Assembly: GCF_009730915.1 (NCBI RefSeq)
Contig: NC_052475.1
Location: forward strand, 30,069,016 to 30,133,015
DNA from: Dioscorea cayenensis subsp. rotundata
Lineage: Eukaryota > Streptophyta > Magnoliopsida > Dioscoreales > Dioscoreaceae
Direction of reading: 5' to 3'
DNA length: 64,000 bases
In this document: positions 44,975 through 57,732 of the stretch, piece by piece
Position numbering within the stretch: position 1 is the first letter of the stretch
Layout: each line of letters begins with the position of its first letter
The notes under the pieces: model-generated
What the model saw: the letters and a program-made list of their open reading frames with translations, nothing else
Database searches by the model: none
What the model was told of the DNA's origin: nothing
Program-made: the position numbers and the translations under genes

Positions 44975-45217
44975 ATGGAGATTGGAGTTGTAGACATGGA
45001 TTTCATGATATACAGTGACAATAATAATGGAGCTTCACCAGTGAGGATGGAGATGGCATGGAAACCCATAGATCCATTGCTATGGAATGACGAAGAAAGG
45101 ATGAAGAAGGAGTTGATAACTTGGGCTAAGTTTGTAGCTTTGATGGCTCTAAGTTCACCTCATCCCCACCAACATTCCAACAACAACAACATGAAGAAGA
45201 AGAAGAAGAAGAACTAG
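44975..45217 (+). CDS. Small unrecognised protein
   Basis: A single 80-codon frame lies behind a plausible promoter and a purine-rich (GAA)n leader. The core MEMAWKPIDPLLWNDEERMK followed by KELITWAKFVALMAL looks like a real, partly helical sequence: acidic and aromatic first, then an amphipathic stretch. The ending is low complexity (His/Asn-rich, then seven lysines and Asn) from an AAG run. I do not recognise a family and propose no function. The lysine tail could give nuclear location, but low-complexity tails are poor evidence. Start and stop are clear; whether it is translated is not. Confidence 0.5.
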   Translation: MEIGVVDMDFMIYSDNNNGASPVRMEMAWKPIDPLLWNDEERMKKELITWAKFVALMALSSPHPHQHSNNNNMKKKKKKN

Positions 45218-47103
45218 TGACTTTTTCTTTTTCTTCTTTGTGTTTTTGAGAAAACACCTTCAGAAGGGAGTCATTAAAAGTGTTGTTTGTAATTAAAGAT
45301 TTTTTTGGGGGCTTGGCTGTTAATTAGCCTTCATCTTTTTTCTTTTTTTTTTTTCCTTCATACCAGAAGTTAATTTTGTTTTTCAGAGAGGGATTAAATG
45401 GACTGAAGTGATCATCATTCCCACGCAGTAAATTTACCCAGTTACTTAAATGCAAGCACAAGCCATGGGAACAACAAGAAATAATTAACGAAGAAAGTCA
45501 AAACATAACCGTGGCAAAAAAAAACAGTGATGTGAATACCGAGAACCAAATGATCTATTGATAGCCGTCTTGTTAGAGTCCTGCACAAATGGTGAAATTT
45601 GAATCACTAATAAGAACATATTTCTAAGAGTGTGCGTAGTAATTATATATGTAAATAGTTATAGCGCACATGTATAGACAGAACCCTAAATCTATCCTCA
45701 CTTGTTAAGATACTTTTTTAGTAGTCTAACCACTCATCTTGGTAAAAAAAAATATTGTGAGATTACTTATACAATAAATTCTCAATAATTGAATATTCAA
45801 TAAATTAATAATTTTAATTAAAAAAATTATATAAAATACATATTGAAGTTTTTTCATACTGTATCCATTTTTAAAGTTTACTTTTTTTAAATATATGCAT
45901 CAAAAGTTTTATTTGTCTATGAACTACATTCAATCTTATCCATAATATTTTACAAAGGGCACACACTATACTTGGTATGTTTTTCATGTTATATCAAAGT
46001 CTTATTTGAAGAAATATTTAATAAAACATTATTATCATCTAAATCGTGATCATCATCTTTTGACGTATTTACCACCATGTGAATAATTTATTCATTTATA
46101 AATGATTTCATCACGATATCATTTTCATTAGAATAATTCAAAAGCTGTTGAAATTTATTCATTTATAAATGATTTCATCACGATATCATTTTCATTAAAG
46201 CTGTTCAACATGTATTCAACATGTATTGTATGTCTAGACTGTAAATTAAAAATAACTTCTTTTAACTTATGAATATCTTTTTTTTTTCACTAACTCACTC
46301 AAAAACCATTTCTTCTAATCAGAATTTTGCAATGTCTAAAATCATTTATAATAATTTCTGTTTTTACATTAAAATTCCAAACCGTCACGGAAAAATTAAC
46401 TTCTACTTAATTGTATAAAATATTAAAAATCCCCTTTAAATTAATAACTATTAATTTATCAATAGATAAATAAATAATCTTTATAAAATAATAATTCTTC
46501 TCAATGTCAAGAGTATTATTTTATAAATGTTTTACTGTAATTCAGGGATTCAAATGTAATAAAACCAAATAACCAGCACAAAAATAATCAAACCAAGCTG
46601 TTCTTTCTTTCAGCCACCAACTTTGAATCAGTAAAAGGTAGAAGACACAACTCAATTAAATGATATAAAGAACAAACTCATCAAGAGAACTAATAACTTC
46701 ACAAGATTGACATTCAGATGAAAACCATAACTCACCCACAATTATAATCTGGGTACTAACACAAGAAAATGATAAGACTGAAAGGAAAAAATAAAAATAA
46801 AATTAAAAATTACAGATATTCTCCGATCATTATGCAATGTTCTATCTAGCTAATTAAATACTATGATAATAATAAGGAATCAAATAATAATACCAAGCTT
46901 GCGAACGAAAGAAAGGCGGCATTTACACAAAGGTGATGATGCAGGCTTAAAACAACCATCTTTCTTGTTTGGGTATTTCTCTAATTCTATTGCCTGCTTC
47001 ATGTGCAGAACAAGCTTCAATGAAAGCTTAGCATATCATAAATGGCTCCCCCAACAGAAAGGGAAGTTCTTCACTACCATCTCAGATGAATTACACAAGA
47101 TCC
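45218..47103. other. AT-rich intergenic region with a 71-bp tandem duplication
   Basis: 45218-45370 is the 3' flank of the small gene. Two copies of TTTATTCATTTATAAATGAT (continuing TTCATCACGATATCATTTTC) start at 46087 and 46158, a direct duplication of about 45 bp per copy with a 71-bp period. The rest is AT-rich. From about 46850 the sequence is the 3' UTR side of the PP2C gene. No other gene is seen. Confidence 0.55.
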
Positions 47104-50100
47104 TCACGACCTGAATCGAACGACGATGCAGGAAATGTCATCTTTACTGTCTCTATCCACAGCGACGGTGGTTAGCTGTCTCGCTGCTGTTTGGGCATCC
47201 TTGCATTTTCTTGCAATATCAACTGCCTCTTCATTGTTCACCACCTGGAAAGGAACATGATATGATGATAAACTTACAGATATGTATCCTTATGATTAGA
47301 ATAGTATTGTACTGGTTTTAGCTCCGACCTTCCACAGGCCATCACTTGCAAGGATGAGTAGCTCTGCCTCTGAATCAACATCTTGTGCGCATATATCAGG
47401 ATCTGACCGCAAGTGCGACTTGAGACTCTTGTCTCCGAAAGCTCTGGAAACAGCTAATTGACCATTTACTCTTGGAACATCCCCTGATGAAACAACTGTT
47501 AGTACTAGAAGTGAAACATGAGATAGAATGAGTTATGCATAAAGGAGAAAGCTAGATATGGATGATTTCCAACAGTAATTGGCCGCAAAATAAAATTCTA
47601 TGCATGAGCCTGGAGGCAACAATGAAGATAGATTTACATTTTCCAATGTAAATTATTATTCTTTACTGTGCATTAGGGGAAAAAACTCATCCTCGCTATA
47701 GCTATTATTAGAAAGGCAAATCACAATTTATAGTTTCAGAAAACACTTTATTTGAAGTTACAAATGACTCCTGAGAACTTCAGGCATAGGAAAAAATGAT
47801 CATGAACTCTCCATCACTAACCACAAGTTCAATTCCTATAGCAGGCCAGTGTCTTGAAAGAACAGTCATGTTAAATAACCATAATTAATAGGCAAGTGCA
47901 CAAAGCTTTATTTTTCATCATTCCCTTAAGAACTGCATCAGTTGACACTAGTAAATTCTTCAAGAAATTCCTCACTGCTCATATCATTTACTTATGGTCT
48001 CAACACTATGTCAGTACATTAAATATCCAGAGTTCTATCATGTAGAATTTAACCCCCTCCCATTGACCTTCACTCACTAAATCATAGGAGATGTTTAAAT
48101 TCCTTAAGAAATTCATAGCCCAAAAAATCAATGCAAAAGCTTCACATCCCCCTAGTAAGGTTGTAAACTATATGCCTAGATACACAAGTATTAAACACGG
48201 TTTAACCTACAAAGTATCACACCAAGAGATTCAATATTTATATTTCTACACTACATACACTAACACTTTTCAAGTATTCCAATTGAAAAAGGGTTAAATG
48301 ACCCGTCACCTTCAAGCAACATAGTTCTCTTGATAATTTGAAATTTGCTTAATTATTATATTTGCCAAAATAATTGAGCTGTTTGCAGAGCATAGAATAT
48401 TTCTGTACTAAAAATTAAAAGCTATGTTCCAACAAAAAACATGTCACTTGATTACAAGCATATTCTAGAAATAATTTCAAAGTTGTGATCCAAAATATCT
48501 TTAATAATGCAAATATTAATTGGGTAGCAGATGCATATTTATTAGAAAGAGGCATTAAATGTAACATGCTATAAATAAAAGTTTGGTTTCTGAGCCAAAC
48601 TATTAAGTTTCACTATGAACAAATTAACCTGCATCTCGTAACTCTAGTCTTGAGAAATGACTTCATCAACTTGAAAGAAAACAAGTGTTTAGTCAACAAA
48701 ATCTGCGACATATTACAGTTACTCTCCATGTTTTACTGTAATGTGTTCGGTTAACTTATAGAAATTTTCATGTATATGTCTAACACTAATGAATGCCATA
48801 TGTGGTTTCTCATATTTCAAATTTTATGATTTTCAATCAAGGACTTTGCAACCTTCTCTAAGATATCAGTAAATAAGAGGTAACAGAAAATAACCATCCT
48901 TCCAAGTCTCTAAGATTCATGACAGGTAGCCTCAGAATGTGTTCTTTATTACTCCTGCCACATGCGCTCAAAGTGTCAGCTATAGATGTTCTCTAGATGA
49001 AATAAGTAAGACACTATCAGGTTATAGCTGCAATTGGCAACAAGAAAACAACAAAACAATGGAGATCACAGATACTAGTTATCCAGGTGTCTTAACTCAT
49101 CTTTATTTATTTTCCTATAGCCGACGCTTATACCAAAGTTGAATTTATGTTCAGATTTTTACACTAAATGGATCGCAAACTCCAACTGAAAAAAAAAACC
49201 TATGTTGATTCAGTATCTTCTATTTTAGAGTAGATAAAACTAAGACTGAAAGCCTTCAGTCGACGTACACCAACTAGGCAGAGGAGCATTAAAATAATGA
49301 ACTTTTATCCAAAAGGAGCAGAAAGGTAATTGGAAACTAGAAGTGCTACTAGTGTAAAAAGAAAACCTGGCATGTTTGAGACAAAGCCTCCTCTTGTCTC
49401 AATACTTCCACGTTCCGTGCTTGGTTCATGATCTACTGTCATTTGTATCACTTGTCGACCTTTTGCAAGAACAGCTCGTGAGTCACCAATGTTAGCTACC
49501 CACAACTTTGTTCCGTCAATGAGAATAGCAGTAACAGCGGTGGATCCACCTCGCCCCAAATCTGGACTGTGGGAAAGAATTGCCTTGTCAGTCTTGTCGT
49601 ATGCTTTTGTAATGGCTCTGTCCGGATGAGACCAGAATTCTTCCTAAAATACGACAAGAGTCAAACTCAACCACATTCCTCTAATTGGCCAAAATATATA
49701 TAATAATAATAATAAAAAAAAAACCCCACACACCTCTTTCAAAATGTTTGCAAATAGGTGCTTCTGCAAGTATGATGGTACGCTGTCGCCCAAATGGCCA
49801 TCAAAAATGGCAAACAAACCAAGCTCATGTCCCTTTAGCACAGCAAACTTAGCAACATGATAATCCTCCATTGGATGACTAGCCTTCCCTTTAACAAGGC
49901 TGAATCCATAAGTGACCCTGTTGGAGCCCTGACAGCTCTTTCCTTTGCCAGCACTGGAAGAAGACTGTGCCACGAAAAATTTAAGTTCTCAGAGAAAACA
50001 ATAAAAATTACTCTAGTTACTAATATCACAACATTTGACAATCAATTGAGGATAGCTAAGGTTGATTAAGTTCCAAGAAGAATCAAAATAAACATCCTCA

Positions 50101-50513
50101 AACCAGATCAATGCAAAAAATGCAAATGCACATCCCCAAGTTCTACGATTTACACAATAAATACGCATATTGGAATCATAAATATCCAACTATAACAATT
50201 AGTTGCATCAAAAAGAACAAGTAAATTGTTCAGAAACCAGATGACTGTCATGAACTATATATATATATAATCCTCCACACAAATCAAGTCTTAAATTGCA
50301 CGCAAAATTAGTATATCACGGGAGAAAAACTCGTCTGTGTGGCCAATCCCTCTGAAAGAGGCAGAATTTGTTCTTGGTTCTGCTAAACACAATTTAGCAA
50401 CTTATAATTTTCTGAAAGTAAACTAATTCTTCAGCCTAGTACACAGGAAACGAGGAAAACGTCAGATCAATCAATTCTCAAACCAAGTTTTTCCACAAAT
50501 TCAAAGTTCAATC

Positions 50514-50562
<49 letters not shown>

Positions 50563-50714
50563 GACAATCATCATCACCAAAATCACAGAACTAAAAATAC
50601 GTCATACATATATGTATATATGTATATGAAATCAAGAAAAGCAGAAAACAGAGATCAATCAACCCGACAACATACCTGGGAATACCCAACCTTGAAGCAG
50701 CATAACCTCTCCAT
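47104..50714 (-). CDS. Protein phosphatase 2C (PP2C)
   Basis: Five exons (50676-50714, 49734-49964, 49367-49643, 47329-47483, 47104-47244), GT-AG and in frame, give 280 aa, a minimal PP2C catalytic domain. The first exon encodes only [13 protein letters not shown], and its Cys pair may be lipidated (inference). Catalytic motifs are [14 protein letters not shown] with the metal-binding Asp-Gly-His, [47 protein letters not shown] and DDISCIVV; all metal-binding Asp residues are visible. It removes phosphate from Ser/Thr with Mn2+/Mg2+. The layout resembles the small cytosolic Arabidopsis PP2Cs such as At1g34750. It lacks the long N-terminus of ABI1-type ABA phosphatases. The third intron is 1.88 kb. 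A (CT)n tract at 50518-50560 lies in the first intron. Confidence 0.95.
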
Positions 50715-51448
50715 CAATCCCAAACCGCGAAGCTAAATCCCCCACATCAAAAGAAAGATGCGATTTTGATCACCGCCCACGCCCCAAAATTCCACCTTTT
50801 TCCCAAAAAAAAATATAAAATAAAAAAAATAAAAATAAAAATCCAGAAGTCCTTATAAACTCACCAAACTCCAATCAACCAACCTCTTCTCTCAATCACT
50901 TTTTCTCTATATCTCTGCAATCAAAGACTCCAACTTTCCCAATCCTATGCACTAGCACCCCTTTCTAATGAACTTTTTTGGGGTGATTTTTCCCAGAAAG
51001 AGAAGAGGGAAAGCAAAATCAGAGCGCTCTCAAAGGAGTCTTAGAAGAGCAGCGGGGAACACAAGAACATGACTCTTCTCTCAGGCCCTGTTGACTTTGT
51101 TGCACAAATGAGAGAGGGCATGACCCCATCAGCTCTGGAAGTGGGAAAGCGGTATATACAGAGATAGATGGCTACTTTCAATGACCAAAATACCCTTCTT
51201 GTCTTTTTTTTATTAGCCTCTTTGCATTGAACTTCATGGTTGACTTTTTCTGACCATGAGTTACTGTTTCATAGTTTTGGGAACTTTTATCAGTTACATT
51301 ATTTATATATATATATTTATTTATTTATATGTGTCAAACAATTTATTTTTGTGGGGCCTGTTTGGTTTGGTTTGGTTTGCTATCAAGATTTAAAGAAGTC
51401 AAGATTTTTAATTTTTTTAATATGTTTATTTATTAATTTTCGGACCTT
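50715..51448. promoter_or_regulatory. PP2C leader and promoter
   Basis: 50715-51170 is the likely 5' UTR and promoter of the PP2C gene. It is C/T-rich on the plus strand near the start codon and GC-richer around 51030-51150. 51180-51448 turns AT-rich. No other gene is seen. Confidence 0.45.
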
Positions 51449-51456
51449 GTCTGGTG

Positions 51457-52304
51457 CTATTTTTTTAAAATATTACATTTTTTTAATTATATACCAAAAT
51501 AAGTATCTTTTAGATTAATTAGAATCGCTATAAAAGATCATGAAACAGTATCTAGATGATACTTTTTCGCATACTTTTGCTTATATTTAAATTTTATTTT
51601 TAATTTTATAATATTTTTATATGAAATTTTACATTTACAACCTTACTAAATTCTTTTAAATTAATCATTAACTCTATTTAAATTTATACAATGGTTTTTA
51701 TATAATATTTTTACGTTTTTAGTCCTTATAATTTTAAATTAAATTTATTTCTCACACTCTATTTAAAATTTACAATGGTTTTTAATATAATATTTTATGT
51801 TTAAGTCCTTATATATTTTTTAATTTAAATTATTTCTAACATATATCATTTAGAATAAAAAGTCGATATCATACTCTAAACGGATGAAAATGATAACATA
51901 TATTATAAAAAGATTACGACAATCACATATTACGAATCGACCATTACTTGGGACCCAGGGTGATTTGTGACAATTTCAGTACTATGACAATCGAAAATAG
52001 AGTGCAGTGAGAAAAATTTTAATTTAAAAAATTATAAGAACTAAAACGTAAAAATATTATATAAAAACCGATCAGTAAAAATTTTAAATAGAGTTGTGAA
52101 AAATTAATTTAAAAATTTATAAAGGTTTGTAAATGTAAAATTTCATATAAAAACTATTATAAAATTATAAATATAACTCTATGCAGAAAAAGTCACTGCA
52201 AAGACACCGCAGTTGTCTATTTTCTACAAGATTTCTGAATTAATCTAAAAGATACTTATTTTAGTATATAATTAAAAAAATTGCAATATTTAAAAAAAAA
52301 AGCC
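51457..52304. mobile_element. Foldback MITE with arms of about 300 bp
   Basis: The two ends are long inverted copies. The left arm (51457-about 51765) and the right arm (about 52000-52304, read in reverse) share long runs such as AATAAGTATCTTTTAGATTA and GAAATTTTACATTTACAA, plus TATAATATTTTTACGTTTT. An 8-bp duplication GTCTGGTG flanks the unit (51449-51456 and 52305-52312). The left arm has an extra partial tandem copy (about 51668-51830). The loop, about 51830-52000, is less symmetric and includes GACCATTACTTGGGACCCAG. There is no coding capacity. The duplication length fits hAT, or Mutator with one mismatch, so the superfamily is open. The transcript could form a long hairpin (inference). 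Confidence 0.82.
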
Positions 52305-52312
52305 GTCTGGTG

Positions 52313-54780
52313 GAGCTTTGAGATTTATTATTTTTTGATAATTAAAAAAAATATAGGTTGGAGTTGAATGAGCAAAAATTTGGAAAATATAACCGGTGTT
52401 TGAGGACTTTTGTTGGGTTCTCTATACCATGTTTGTGCACAAGCTCATATTATCTGTTTCAGTTCTATCACATGCTGATATGTGCCTTAAAAAAAAATTA
52501 ATTATAATATAAAAAATTAAAAAGACATCAATTTATGATAAGCTAAAACGAGAGAATTGCCTCAGTATGAGCTCTTTGTGTACTGCTCCTCTCTAGAGTT
52601 ATAAAATAGAGTAATTTATTTTTAAAAAATTTGTAAGTTATCCTAATTGGTTCACCTATGTCTTTATGGGCTTGTTACATTCATTAAAAAAAATAATAAT
52701 AAAATAAAATTTGAAGGAGAATTTTGAGATGTTGTACTGAAGGGTATGTTTGGTATTTTACTTTCTGTCATCAATATGGATTTATTAAGGGTAATAAATG
52801 GTGTTCTCGTTTCTTAGCTGTGTGATTACCACTTGCTAGCCTCCATTGGTCAAATGCAATTTTTAATTTGACTGTTTAAAAAAAAAAAATCAAAGATTTG
52901 GTTTCTAAACCCTTAAAAAAGTTATTATTTTAAAAAAACTTATATATCATGTTGGATAAAATTTGTTGGCTGTCATAAATTATAACTAAATAATTGAATG
53001 GGCTTCAAACCTTCAACTCATTTCAAAAAATTATATTTATTGAGTCTAATTATTGAAATTAATTACAAACATACTAATAATAAATAACGTAACCAAACCA
53101 GCTAAGTTAAAGTTGCGTAGAGTTGGATGCAACATAGACCAATTTGAAGGAGAAAAAGTAATTCTGACTTGCTAAATTTATTAAAGGGAATGTGATTCCA
53201 ATCCATGATATAAGGTGGAGAAAATAGATGAAGATGCATGGTATCAAATTAGAAGATGATCATGAATCTCTAAACATGTTTTATTCTTTGACTAGCCAAA
53301 CATTTTATTTATTTTTTAAATAATTATCAAATGCCTCTGCGTCTTTTGACCAACAATATTAATAAAATATTAATATTGGTCTCATCATCGTCTTAATATA
53401 TTATTATAAGTAATAAGACCAGCATGTCCTTGGAATATTTCAAAAGACTTAAATGCCTTTAGATTTTATTTTATTTTTTCAAATTTTTTGTTTTTATGAA
53501 ATTACTCTTTCACTTTCATACAATTTTTATTTTTTAAAAAACAGATGACAAGTATTTTCATTTAAGAGAAATAAAAAACATGCATAAATATAAAATTTAA
53601 TACTTTAATACATTTGTGCCTTCACCTTGGTAAGTTTTAAGATTTGATTTTAAGATTTTTTTTTTAAAGAAATACTCTACATAAATGACCTAATGTTAAT
53701 AGTTAAAAGTTAATTGTCACTTTCATACAACCTCACTGTTTAATATCACTTTTTAAATTTTTTATTTTATAAAATTATTAATATACCCTTGTTTTGTTAT
53801 GCTCCTCCTTGGTATGAGCTCACCAGTGCAATGGAGATAGAAAAGGAGAGGAAAGTCATAATTTTATAAAATGTTTTTAATTAAATTAAATATAAATTGG
53901 TTAAAAGGGAAAGTATAGTTATCAAAGTATTAAAGAATTAAAAGGGCTAGCGACCAAAAAGTCAATTGATACTTTGATACTCATAAAAAATTTTCACGAG
54001 TAACGAGAGTTTGATTTAAGAGTGATAGATCATTTACTAAATTTTAACCAATTGTTATGCATGGATGATCCCAACCCTAGCTTTACTCTATTAAAAACTG
54101 TGCATTCTCTTGTTTTTTTTTTAATGGCCTATCCGTTTATTTAGTATAAAATAAAAAAAAGATTGTAGAGATTTTTTGATAAGGGATTTTTTGCTATGGT
54201 AGTTATAAATGTTCTCTTCGGAGAACTTCTCTATTCAATGTTTATTTACTTTAATTAGGTCATAAAGGAGACTAAAATTCTATCAATGTATCTATTGTTT
54301 TATTTTATTTTATTAATTATTAGATCTGGACATGATTTCCCAAATTTTTTTGAGTTTTTAAAAATTAAAGTGTATATTCATATATATATATATACTGTTT
54401 TTTAAAAATAAAAATGGATTAATCTCAATTTTATTATACAATAAGAGAGGAACACAAAAAAATAAAAAATAAAAACATAATAAAATAATAACAAAAACTG
54501 AGAAAAAAAAGTTTTTAAAATTTAATTTGTGAAAGGTAATATGACTTATCCATATTATTTAAAAAAATAAATATAACTTTTTTTTTGTGTGTGCGTACTT
54601 GTTTAATCCCTGATTATGAGAGTAGACTTGCAATCTGATTAATTTTTGGTGATGTGTACCATAAATGATTTATCCATATTATTAAGAAAAAAAAACACAG
54701 AGTTGTCTTAAAAAAAAAATTTGGCTTAACATACATACAAATTTTTGAAGTGATTTTATTTGACCCGAATCCGCATGGCT
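52313..54780. other. AT-rich intergenic region
   Basis: About 2.5 kb of AT-rich spacer with many A and T runs and short (TA)n at 54378-54394. No frame has protein-like composition. I see no gene, RNA or clear transposon end here. Confidence 0.6.
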
Positions 54781-55350
54781 CCGAAACCCGGTAGGCACTG
54801 TCGGATCTCAACCCCGCCTGTTTCTATAAATCCGTAACCTGGATCCGCATCCGAGCCGCCATTCGAATTGTTCGATCTTTCCCGCTCTTCCACTCGCTCC
54901 TCTACTCACTGCGCCGTTAAACCCAATCTTGAAGGGATCTTCCCCAAATTAGCGATCTTAAAGAATTCGCGGACGAGGGTTCTTTAGAGAAGTTCTTGAA
55001 GAAAGATCCCTCCTTTTTTTTTTCGATCTATGAACCGTAAGAAACTGTTTCTCTTGAAGAAATTATTAGGGTTTTTGTTTGATCCATGAATTTCTGCTAG
55101 ATTGGATGATTTTCTTTGTTCTTGTTGTTCTTGTTGTTCTTGTTGTCATATAATCAGGTTCTGATTCAATTCTGGCTTTATTTTGATTGATGTACGAAGG
55201 GATTGGTCGGGTGATGATGATTATTGGAGATTGGGAGCTTTCAGTTTTCAAATTGGTGTATTTCGCTTGAATGGCGGATCAAGTAGGGATTTTTTCGTGC
55301 GATTCTTCTGGAAATCTTTGCGTGCCATCAGAGTTGCAGACAATGTAATT
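54781..55350 (+). promoter_or_regulatory. Promoter and two leader exons of an unseen downstream gene
   Basis: A sharp switch to GC-richer sequence is followed by a TATA box (TATAAAT, 54825-54831). CT-rich initiator-like sequence follows near 54865-54905. A donor CC/GTAAGA at 55037 and an acceptor TAATCAG at 55157 define leader exon 1 (about 54855-55036) and exon 2 (55158-55350). A second donor, ATT/GTAAGT, is at 55351. Exon 2 has no frame continuing through the donor from an ATG, so coding probably starts in a later exon. I could not find that exon with confidence in the remaining 8.6 kb. Confidence 0.6.
55271..55348 (+). other. Short leader ORF (possible uORF), 25 codons
   Basis: ATG at 55271 opens MADQVGIFSCDSSGNLCVPS and five more residues (ELQTM), ending with TAA at 55346-55348, only two bases before the GTAAGT splice donor. 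Length, clean composition and position in the leader exon suggest an upstream ORF that could affect translation of the downstream gene. It could also be the start of an alternative form if a different donor were used; I see no good one. Confidence 0.35.
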
Positions 55351-55351
55351 G

Positions 55352-56985
55352 TAAGTATATCTTTGTTTGTTTTCTCATGCGTATTTGTTTTTGTTGATAG
55401 ATTTTATGATTAATAGATTTGTATTTCTTACTTGATTTATTTATTTTTATGTATATATTATCAAGAATTGCTTGTGAAAACAAGAATCCATTCGTGGTTA
55501 TAATTTCAGAGATTGTTGTTTAGGGTAAACATTGAAAAACCAAAAATAAAGGAGTCAATCTGTGGTAACCCTTGTGAATGGAGTGTGCTTTTCTTTCCTT
55601 CTTTGTTTTTGGGTTAAAGGGAGCTAAGAGGTAGCTGGAAAGATAAACAAAATCCAGGGAACTAATCCTAAATCAAAGCTGGCTTTCATAGGAGTACTTT
55701 GATCAAGACCTCAGACAAATAGCGATAGGCCAGGATCTAAACTAGGATTAGCCAGTGTCGCTATCTGACTTTACTAATATGGCAAATTTAAGATCATCCG
55801 AATGATCAAGTCAGTGCCACTCCAATTAAAATCCCCCACCCAAGAGACATCAGAGAAAAGAGAAATGGTATAAGTAAAGGGGTTGAAGAAAGTGAATTTT
55901 CTGATGTGAAGGCAAGTGCTCTTGGAAGACTCTGTTGCATGTTGCAGACCCTGTTGTAAGATTCTAGCAAAATCAGGGGCCAGATTTCTGAATATAATTT
56001 TTAGAATAATTAAAGTCACATGCTTCCACCAAAACACCAACCTTTTTTCATCTTCATCTTTTTTTTCTTTTTTTGCTGTTGTATGCTATCAGATTTTTTT
56101 ATGGCAAGTGCTAATTTTGCCACCTCTTCAATTATCTCTAATTGATTAGTTAATTCTTTAATTTAATCATTAGTTTTAAAAAGTAGCAACTATGCATTTA
56201 AACCTTTTAATTTTTCTCCTCTAAATTTATTTCTTCATTTATTAACAAGCGTGCCTTTTTAAAACCACCAAATTTTCCTCCCCTAAATTTATTTCATACC
56301 TTATTAGTAAATGTGCCTTTTTAGAATTCCAATAAACACTAATTGAAAGCATTAAATAAAAGGCCTATATCAAGAAAATAAGACAGACGCGCCTTTTTAA
56401 TGCCTGACACCAGGCAAAAAGCGCTCGCCTCATTGAAGGCGCCTCTCCCAGAGGGTGTTGAGGCGCTAAGGTCTCATCTCACCTCACCTCACCTAAGCGC
56501 CTAGGCGAGCGCCTTTCTCGCTTTTAATAACACTGGAGCTAAGATATGTTATAACACCACGGAGCTTTCAGAAGTTGGCATCTTAAGGATTAACGCTATT
56601 GACCCACAAATTAGGATGGATGATTTAAGTTGTTTTGCAAATATATTTGTAAAACTAAGAATATTTCTCTTATCCTCGAGTTTGATGTCTATACCCCCTC
56701 ATTAATTCATTATACTCTTTCTCATTAAACTATCTCCCCTAACAATTATATCATAATATAGTACTCATAATCATTTCATTCATTGTTTTAACTATTGACA
56801 TTATTTTATTATAAACATATTTATTTAATGAAATATTAAATATTATTGATAAATAAATAAAATAATATATTAAAAAGTTATATTAAAAATACATATTTAA
56901 GATAATATTATTTAATTTGTGAGTGATAAAAAAATAGAAAAAAAAACTATCAAATTGAAGAAGAAATAAGGAAACAATTTGATAT
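55352..56985. other. Non-coding region, likely intron or intergenic, with GC-rich palindromic repeat
   Basis: This is probably the first long intron of the gene whose leader ends at 55350, or intergenic. At 56413-56530 lies a GC-rich, partly palindromic unit. Its left arm is AAAAAGCGCTCGCCTCATTG and its right arm is CTAGGCGAGCGCCTTTCTCG followed by CTTTTAA; they are inverted copies around CACCTCACCTCACCT. Such GCGCTCGCCT units are frequent in plant genomes as small transposon remnants. A minus-strand frame at 55774-56040 has no clear homology. Confidence 0.45.
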
Positions 56986-56989
56986 AAAT

Positions 56990-57732
56990 TATGACTATTA
57001 AAAAAATATTACATAATTAAAGTCATTACCAAAAGATATAAAAACACTAATTTTCATCCTCAAAAGTTCTGAAATGGGCCCAAATATGCTCAACCAAGTC
57101 TGATCGAAGTTGATGGTGTACTTCTTGATCACATAGTTCTCTATTTCCTCTACTGCCGAGGGATGGGGTATCACTTTCATCATCATCCAAATTTATAATT
57201 GTTTTTGTAGGAATCGGAAGGCCACTTATTTCTGTATTGGGTTGTTGAGTTACCATATCCAGATTAAAAAAAAAAAAATTCCCGAAAATATTGGATAATC
57301 ATAAGGAAAATTTGGTTGATTTTGGACATTTGGATAAAGCAGGGAAATTTTGTGAGTTTGAATAATTTTATGAATATTGAGGATATTGAAAATTTTGCAT
57401 ATCCTGTGGAAAGAAAGAATATGAAAATTTTGAAAATTTTTTAAAATTATTTAAAAAATTTGGAGTTTAGAAAGATGGAGGAGTATTTTTATCTATAATA
57501 GAGTGGAAAATTATAAAAAATTAAGAAGTGGAGAAGAATATAGGTTTTATTTGAGAATGTGAGTGTATTTACAGAGATTAAAAAAATAAAATAAAAAAAA
57601 CTAACCGTCGGATTTGTTTAATTTAAAAGGATGTGGGAGTCCTTCCGATCGCTGAGCGTTCCTTGACCGCCACCATCTTCCAATGGGCTGAGAAAACTTT
57701 GAGAGCTTCTCACTTACCCATTAAAGTTGCTC
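56990..57732 (-). mobile_element. PIF/Harbinger-like deletion derivative (right end defined)
   Basis: The right end, read inward, is GAGCAACTTTAATGGGTAAG, flanked by TTA (57733-57735), as for Harbinger/Tourist elements. The subterminal word AACCGTCGGATTT (57603-57615) is typical of this group. A minus-strand frame at 57256-57047 reads STQQPN-like sequence (MVTQQPNTEISGLP), then NLDDDESDTPS, and ends HHQLRSDLVEHIWAHF. The first part resembles the Myb-like first protein of these elements. The last part resembles the C-terminal end of their transposase. Joining both in one short frame implies a large internal deletion. The left terminal repeat was not found, so the left border is a guess. Confidence 0.5.

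Noticed and set aside
55774-56040. LINE endonuclease fragment (SWVGDFNW on the minus strand)
   Set aside because: GDFN alone is a short match. The surrounding residues do not follow L1 endonuclease, and it lies on the wrong side of the reverse-transcriptase fragment to be the same element.
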